Source: Tropicimonas sediminicola
GTDB lineage: Bacteria; Pseudomonadota; Alphaproteobacteria; Rhodobacterales; Rhodobacteraceae
Length of the DNA stretch: 64,000 nucleotides
NCBI RefSeq assembly: GCF_900188335.1
Contig: NZ_FZOY01000006.1
Location: 186,001-250,000, forward strand
Reading direction: 5' to 3'
Part shown: positions 60,264-64,000 of the stretch, one piece after another
Position numbering within the stretch: the stretch's first letter is position 1
Layout: each line of letters starts with the position of its first letter
Made by a program: the position numbers and the translations under genes
Notes under the pieces: generated by a model
Told to the model about the DNA's origin: nothing
The model's database searches: none
Seen by the model: only the letters and a program-made list of their open reading frames with translations

Positions 60264-61323
60264 TACCCTTCACGACACCGCCGCGCAGACAGCCGAGGGC
60301 CTGCCCGACAAGGGCGGACCGGCGCAGCCGCTGCTGATCGTCAAGGACATGCAGAAATACTTCCCCGTGCGCGGCGGCATCTTCGGGCGCACGCAGGCGA
60401 TGGTGCAGGCGGTGGACGGCGTGTCCTTCGAGGTGAAGAAGGGCGAGACCCTTGGCATCGTGGGCGAATCCGGCTGCGGCAAGTCCACCACCGCGCGGCT
60501 TCTGATCGGGCTCACCGAGAAGGATTCGGGCGAGATCATCTTCGACGGCCAGGGCGTCGGCGACAGCTTGAACCTGCGCGACCTGCGCCGTGGCGTGCAG
60601 ATGGTCTTCCAGGACAGCTACGCCTCGCTCAACCCGCGGCTCACCATCGAGGAATCCATCGCCTTCGGCGCCCGGGTGCAGGGCCTCTCCGACCCAATCG
60701 GGCGTGCGCACAGCCTGATGGAGCGCGTGGGCCTTGCCCCCGAGCGCTTCGCGCAGCGCTACCCGCACGAGGTCTCGGGCGGCCAGCGCCAGCGGATCAA
60801 CATCGCCCGCGCGCTCGCCATGTCGCCCCGCCTCGTGGTGCTGGACGAGGCCGTCTCGGCGCTCGACAAGTCGGTGGAAGCGCAGGTTCTGAACCTGCTC
60901 GCCGACCTGCGCGAGGAATTCGGGCTGACCTACATCTTCATCAGCCACGACTTGAACGTGGTGCGCTATATCTCCGACCGAATCCTCGTGATGTATCTCG
61001 GCGAGGTGGTCGAGGTCGGCCCCGTGGTCTCGATCTGGGAAGACCAGGCCCATCCCTACACGCGCTCGCTGTTCTCGGCGATGCCCTCGATGGACCCGGA
61101 GAACCGCACCAAGACGCCGCCGCTGACCGGCGATCCGCCGAACCCGATCAATCCGCCGAGCGGCTGCCGGTTCCACACCCGCTGCCGGTTCGTCGACACC
61201 GTATGCAAGGAAAAGGCGCCCGCCCTGCGGGAATTGCCGGGCCGGGGCGGTCACTGCGCCGCCTGCCACCTGCACGACCCGGACTCGGGGCATGACAAGG
61301 CAGGCCGGGAGGATATCTGGTGA
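60250..61323 (+). CDS. ABC transporter ATP-binding protein (DppF/OppF family)
   Basis: A 357-residue ATPase. Walker A GESGCGKST is at residues 72-80, the Q-loop at VFQDSYASLNPRL, the signature SGGQRQR near 174, Walker B VVLDEAVSALD (Glu-Ala in place of the usual Glu-Pro), and the C-terminal oligopeptide-transporter domain with Cys-rich GCRFHTRCRFVDTVCKEKAP. In this family OppF normally follows OppD; here the order is reversed. The ATG has AAGGAG eight bases upstream, inside the preceding gene. Confidence 0.94.
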   Translation: MSMTDTLHDTAAQTAEGLPDKGGPAQPLLIVKDMQKYFPVRGGIFGRTQAMVQAVDGVSFEVKKGETLGIVGESGCGKSTTARLLIGLTEKDSGEIIFDGQGVGDSLNLRDLRRGVQMVFQDSYASLNPRLTIEESIAFGARVQGLSDPIGRAHSLMERVGLAPERFAQRYPHEVSGGQRQRINIARALAMSPRLVVLDEAVSALDKSVEAQVLNLLADLREEFGLTYIFISHDLNVVRYISDRILVMYLGEVVEVGPVVSIWEDQAHPYTRSLFSAMPSMDPENRTKTPPLTGDPPNPINPPSGCRFHTRCRFVDTVCKEKAPALRELPGRGGHCAACHLHDPDSGHDKAGREDIW

Positions 61324-62300
61324 AGGCTCCCCTCGTGGAAATCCAGGACCTCGTCGTCCGCTTCAAGGGCGACCGGACGGTCCACGCCATCAACGGGCTC
61401 GACCTGACCCTGCAGCAGGGCGAGACGCTGGCCCTGCTGGGCGAAAGCGGCTCCGGCAAGTCGGTGACCCTGAAGACGCTGCTGGCGCTGCTGCCGCCAA
61501 AGCGCAGCGAGGTCGAGGGCGGCATCGCCGTCAACGGCACCGACGTGCGCAAGCTCAAGGGCAAGGCGCTGCAGAAATACCGCGGCGGCGAGGTCTCCAT
61601 GGTGTTCCAGGACCCGGGCCTGGCGCTCGACCCTGTCTATACCGTGGGCGCACAGATCTCCGAGGCAGTGATGCGGCACAAGGGCGTGTCGCGCGACGAG
61701 GCGATGAGCACCGCGCTCGACATGCTGCGCCGCGTCCGCATTCCCTCGCCCGAACGGCGGCTCAAGAACTACCCGCACGAGCTTTCGGGCGGTATGCGCC
61801 AGCGGGTGATGATCGCCCTCGCGCTAGCCTGTCGGCCCCGTCTGCTGCTGGCCGACGAGCCGACCACGGCGCTCGACGCGACGGTGCAGATCCAGATCCT
61901 GCTGCTGCTGCGCGAGTTGCAGCGCGAGTTCGGCATGGGCGTGATCTTTGTCACCCACGACATCGGCGTGGCGGTCGAGGTCTCGGAGCGGATCGCGGTG
62001 ATGTACGCCGGCCAGATCGTCGAGGAAGGCACCACGAGCGAGATCATCAACAACCCGCGCCACCCCTACACGCAGGGCCTGCTGGCCGCCAACCTGCACG
62101 ACGTGGCCCGTGGCGAGCGGCTGAACGCCATCCCCGGCGCCCCGCCGCCGCTGGAGGAGCGCCCGACGGCCTGTTCCTTTGCGCCCCGCTGCCCGATCGC
62201 GGGCCCGGAATGCCGCGCCAGCCTGCCCGATTTCGTCACCCTCGCGCCGCGCCGCCGGGTGGCCTGTTTCCGCGCCCTCGAAGCCGCCGCCGCGGAATAG
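61320..62300 (+). CDS. ABC transporter ATP-binding protein (DppD/OppD family)
   Basis: A 326-residue ATPase. Walker A GESGSGKS is at residues 41-48, the Q-loop at VFQDPGLALDPVYTVG, the signature LSGGMRQRV near 155, Walker B LLADEPTTALD, and the C-terminal Cys-containing ACSFAPRCPIAGPECRASLP domain typical of OppD. The start is a GTG overlapping the stop of the previous gene (GTGA). The importer is therefore complete: one receptor, two permeases and two ATPases. Confidence 0.94.
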   Translation: MKAPLVEIQDLVVRFKGDRTVHAINGLDLTLQQGETLALLGESGSGKSVTLKTLLALLPPKRSEVEGGIAVNGTDVRKLKGKALQKYRGGEVSMVFQDPGLALDPVYTVGAQISEAVMRHKGVSRDEAMSTALDMLRRVRIPSPERRLKNYPHELSGGMRQRVMIALALACRPRLLLADEPTTALDATVQIQILLLLRELQREFGMGVIFVTHDIGVAVEVSERIAVMYAGQIVEEGTTSEIINNPRHPYTQGLLAANLHDVARGERLNAIPGAPPPLEERPTACSFAPRCPIAGPECRASLPDFVTLAPRRRVACFRALEAAAAE

Positions 62301-62308
62301 GAAGCCAG

Positions 62309-63484
62309 ATGTTGCTCGACAAGGACCCCTACCGTGCCTTCATGCCCTACGAGCCGATCCCGGTCGCCTCGGCGTCGGACGGCCCCCTCTCCGGGCTGAC
62401 CCTCGGGGTGAAGGATCTGTTCGATGTCGCGGGCTACCGCACCGGCTGCGGTTGCCCGACCCGGCTCGCGGCGAGCCCGGTGATGACCCGGACAGCCCCC
62501 GCCGTGCAGCGCCTGCTCGACGCGGGGGCGCAGTTCGTCGGCAAGACCCACACCGACGAGCTGGCCTGGGCTCTCTACGGGATGAACGCCCATTTCGGCA
62601 CGCCGGTGAACCCGGCGGCCCCGGACCGCATCCCCGGCGGCTCCTCCTCCGGCTCCGCGGCCGCGGTCGCGGGCGGGCTGGTGGACATCGCCGTGGGCTC
62701 GGACACCGGCGGCTCGATCCGGGCGCCAGCGAGTTTCTGCGGCATCTGGGGCATCCGCCCGACCCACGACCGGATCCCGCTCGACGGCGCGCAGGCGCTG
62801 GCGCCCAGCTTCGACACCTGCGGGCTCTTCGCCCGGGATGGCGAGACCCTGCTGCGGGGCATGGAGGTGCTGGCCGGACCGGATACCGCGCCTTTGCCCG
62901 ACGCGCCGGAGCTGCTCTGGCCGACCGAGATGCACGCGCAGCTGGGCGAGGCGCAGTCGGCGCTCTGCAGCGCGGCCTTCGACGGGCTGACCGCACGCGA
63001 GGTGTATGTCTATCCGGATGGCGTCGAGGCGGCCTATGCCACCTATCTCACCACAAACGGCGCCGATTGCGCCGAGGCGATCGTGCCCTACATCCGCGCC
63101 TCCGGCATGCCGCTGGTACGCGGGATCGATGGACGCGCCGCCGCGGCCGAGGCCCTGACTCCCGAGGAGATCGCCACCGCCCGCGCCGCCCGCGCCGCCT
63201 TCCGCGACCACGTGGAGAGCGTCGTCGGCCAGGGCGTGCTGCTGGCCCCGGCGGTGCACGACGCTCCGTTCCGGCTCGACGCGCCGGTCGAGGTGTTCGA
63301 CGGTTTCCGGCACGACGCGATGCGGCTGCTCTGCGTCGCCGGCATGAGCGGCCTGCCCCAGGTCGTCTTCCCGGCGGGCAAGGTCGACGGCGCGCCCTAC
63401 GGCGTTTCGCTCATCGGGCCGCGCGGCTCGGATCTCTCCCTCATATCACTGGCCATTCAACTGGCCGCAAAGGACATGCCATGA
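62309..63484 (+). CDS. AMI1-like amidase (third amidase of the window)
   Basis: A 391-residue serine amidase with triad Lys35 (GVKDLFDVAG), Ser112 (PGGSSSGS) and Ser136 (GSDTGGSIRAPASFCG). The short length and blocks such as GPLSGLTLGVKDLFDV, GMNAHFGTPVNP and SFDTCGLFARD closely follow plant AMI1-type indole-3-acetamide hydrolases rather than the GatA or AtzF types. It is cytoplasmic, begins eight bases after the ATPase gene and overlaps the RidA gene (ATGA). It probably hydrolyses the amide brought in by the adjacent importer; the exact amide is unknown. Confidence 0.92.
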   Translation: MLLDKDPYRAFMPYEPIPVASASDGPLSGLTLGVKDLFDVAGYRTGCGCPTRLAASPVMTRTAPAVQRLLDAGAQFVGKTHTDELAWALYGMNAHFGTPVNPAAPDRIPGGSSSGSAAAVAGGLVDIAVGSDTGGSIRAPASFCGIWGIRPTHDRIPLDGAQALAPSFDTCGLFARDGETLLRGMEVLAGPDTAPLPDAPELLWPTEMHAQLGEAQSALCSAAFDGLTAREVYVYPDGVEAAYATYLTTNGADCAEAIVPYIRASGMPLVRGIDGRAAAAEALTPEEIATARAARAAFRDHVESVVGQGVLLAPAVHDAPFRLDAPVEVFDGFRHDAMRLLCVAGMSGLPQVVFPAGKVDGAPYGVSLIGPRGSDLSLISLAIQLAAKDMP

Positions 63485-63945
63485 CCTGCCCCATCGAAGA
63501 CAAGCTCTCCGCGCTCGGACTGGCCCTGCCGCCCTCGGCCCCGTCCCGCGCGCTGTTCCTGCCGGGCAAGATCACCGGCAACCTGCTGTTCCTGTCCGGC
63601 CAGATCTGCGAATGGGAAGGCGTGCCGAAATACTTCGGCCCCGTCGGCAAGGGGTTCGACATCGCGATCGGGCAGGAAGCCGCGCAGATGTGCGCGCTCA
63701 ACCTGCTGTTCTCGATCAAGGCCGTGGCCGGCTCGCTGAGCCGGGTCAAGGAAGTGGTGCGGCTTGGCGGATTCGTGGCGGCCGACCCGGAATACCCCGA
63801 CGGCCCGATGATCGTGAATGGCGCTTCGCAGCTCTTCATCGACCTCTACGGAGAGGCTGGCCGCCATGCCCGCACCGCGGTCAACGTGGCCTCCCTTCCC
63901 GCCAACGCGATGGTCGAGGTCGAGGCGGTGGTGGAGCTCGGCTGA
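63481..63945 (+). CDS. RidA/YjgF/UK114 family protein
   Basis: A 154-residue Rid-family protein. Landmarks are LPGKITGNLLFLSGQI near residues 28-43, IGQEAAQMCALNLLFSIKAV, RVKEVVRLGGFVAAD, and the C-terminal ARTAVNVASLPANAMVEVEAVVEL with the conserved arginine that holds the substrate carboxylate. RidA proteins hydrolyse reactive enamines/imines; some relatives are 2-aminomuconate or aminoacrylate deaminases. Its ATG overlaps the amidase stop, so it serves the same pathway. A deaminase step following amide hydrolysis is a reasonable inference. Confidence 0.92.
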   Translation: MTCPIEDKLSALGLALPPSAPSRALFLPGKITGNLLFLSGQICEWEGVPKYFGPVGKGFDIAIGQEAAQMCALNLLFSIKAVAGSLSRVKEVVRLGGFVAADPEYPDGPMIVNGASQLFIDLYGEAGRHARTAVNVASLPANAMVEVEAVVELG

Positions 63946-63949
63946 GCTC

Positions 63950-64000
63950 TCACGGGAACGAGACCGGCGGCGCGTCGTTCGCTTCGTCGAAGTTTTGCCC
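63950..64000 (-). CDS. Possible C terminus of a convergent gene, cut by window edge
   Basis: On the minus strand the last 51 bases are open and end in TGA at 63950, reading GQNFDEANDAPPVSFP. This is compatible with a protein C terminus facing the RidA gene. Too short to identify; it could also be chance. Confidence 0.3.
   Translation of the reverse strand, partial: GQNFDEANDAPPVSFP

Noticed and set aside
1-64000. Search for CRISPR arrays, insertion sequences, integrases, tRNA genes and attachment sites
   Set aside because: Reading both strands showed no regularly spaced repeats, no transposase or integrase motifs, and no cloverleaf with a CCA end. The two transporter-enzyme loci look chromosomal, not transferred as an island.

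Overview
This is a GC-rich, densely packed window with short or overlapping gene junctions and many GTGA/ATGA couplings. The gene content is typical of a marine-type alphaproteobacterium: two DctPQM TRAP transporters, Mat malonate genes, a Pot-type polyamine ABC system, a Dpp/Opp-type ABC system and an iron-sulfur (6-4) photolyase. A dispersed GGGGGCTGCCCCC / GATATTT-type intergenic element also occurs. Together these suggest Rhodobacterales (Roseobacter/Paracoccaceae group). That is inference; no rRNA or marker gene is present. I see no tRNA, rRNA, CRISPR array, transposase or phage gene.

Layout. (1) 1-8192: a divergent malonate-type catabolic locus. The minus arm holds a TRAP transporter (dctM truncated by the window edge), an OsmC protein, a RutE/HadB-like nitroreductase and a fumarylacetoacetate-hydrolase-family enzyme. 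The plus arm holds a YciI-like protein, malonyl-CoA decarboxylase (matA) and malonyl-CoA synthetase (matB), ending in a terminator. An AT-rich dyad lies between the arms. (2) 8230-16397: a seven-gene minus-strand operon (DUF1445 D-glutamate cyclase-like, dctPQM, pxpB, pxpC, pxpA) behind a LysR regulator, with a divergent DUF2848 gene. It reads as import and conversion of D-glutamate and/or 5-oxoproline to L-glutamate. (3) 16406-20630: a short ModE-like regulator, modABC and an MFS transporter. (4) 20683-24097: a membrane alpha/beta hydrolase and a divergent iron-sulfur photolyase. (5) 24340-33075: polyamine metabolism, with acetylpolyamine amidohydrolase and N-carbamoylputrescine amidase facing a potABC-plus-binding-protein operon flanked by two amidases.

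(6) 33146-39438: an envelope/glycan-looking run (small hypothetical protein, two different glycosyltransferases, a small secreted protein, and a 765-residue single-span protein with a LytR_C-like end). (7) 39716-43365: a copper-efflux operon, copA-cueR-DUF3047, behind a MerR-type promoter with a 19-bp spacer. (8) 43665-44777: a Tat-secreted L,D-transpeptidase and a small lipoprotein. (9) 44946-54910: the most unusual region. A complete hydrogenase-maturation set in the order hypC-A-B-D-F-E, without any hydrogenase structural gene in the window, is followed after 60 bases by a 1377-residue nonribosomal-peptide-synthetase-like protein. Its condensation, adenylation and carrier domains are fused to a membrane acyltransferase-3 domain.

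(10) 55050-63952: a second divergent catabolic locus. The minus arm has a hydratase and an Asp/Glu-racemase-fold protein lacking both catalytic cysteines. The plus arm has a five-gene peptide/nickel-type ABC importer, an AMI1-like amidase and a RidA protein. A nested palindrome sits between the arms. Most of the window is transport coupled to the hydrolases that process the imported compound. The candidate for an undescribed system is the C-A-T-acyltransferase protein and its link, if any, to the hyp genes.
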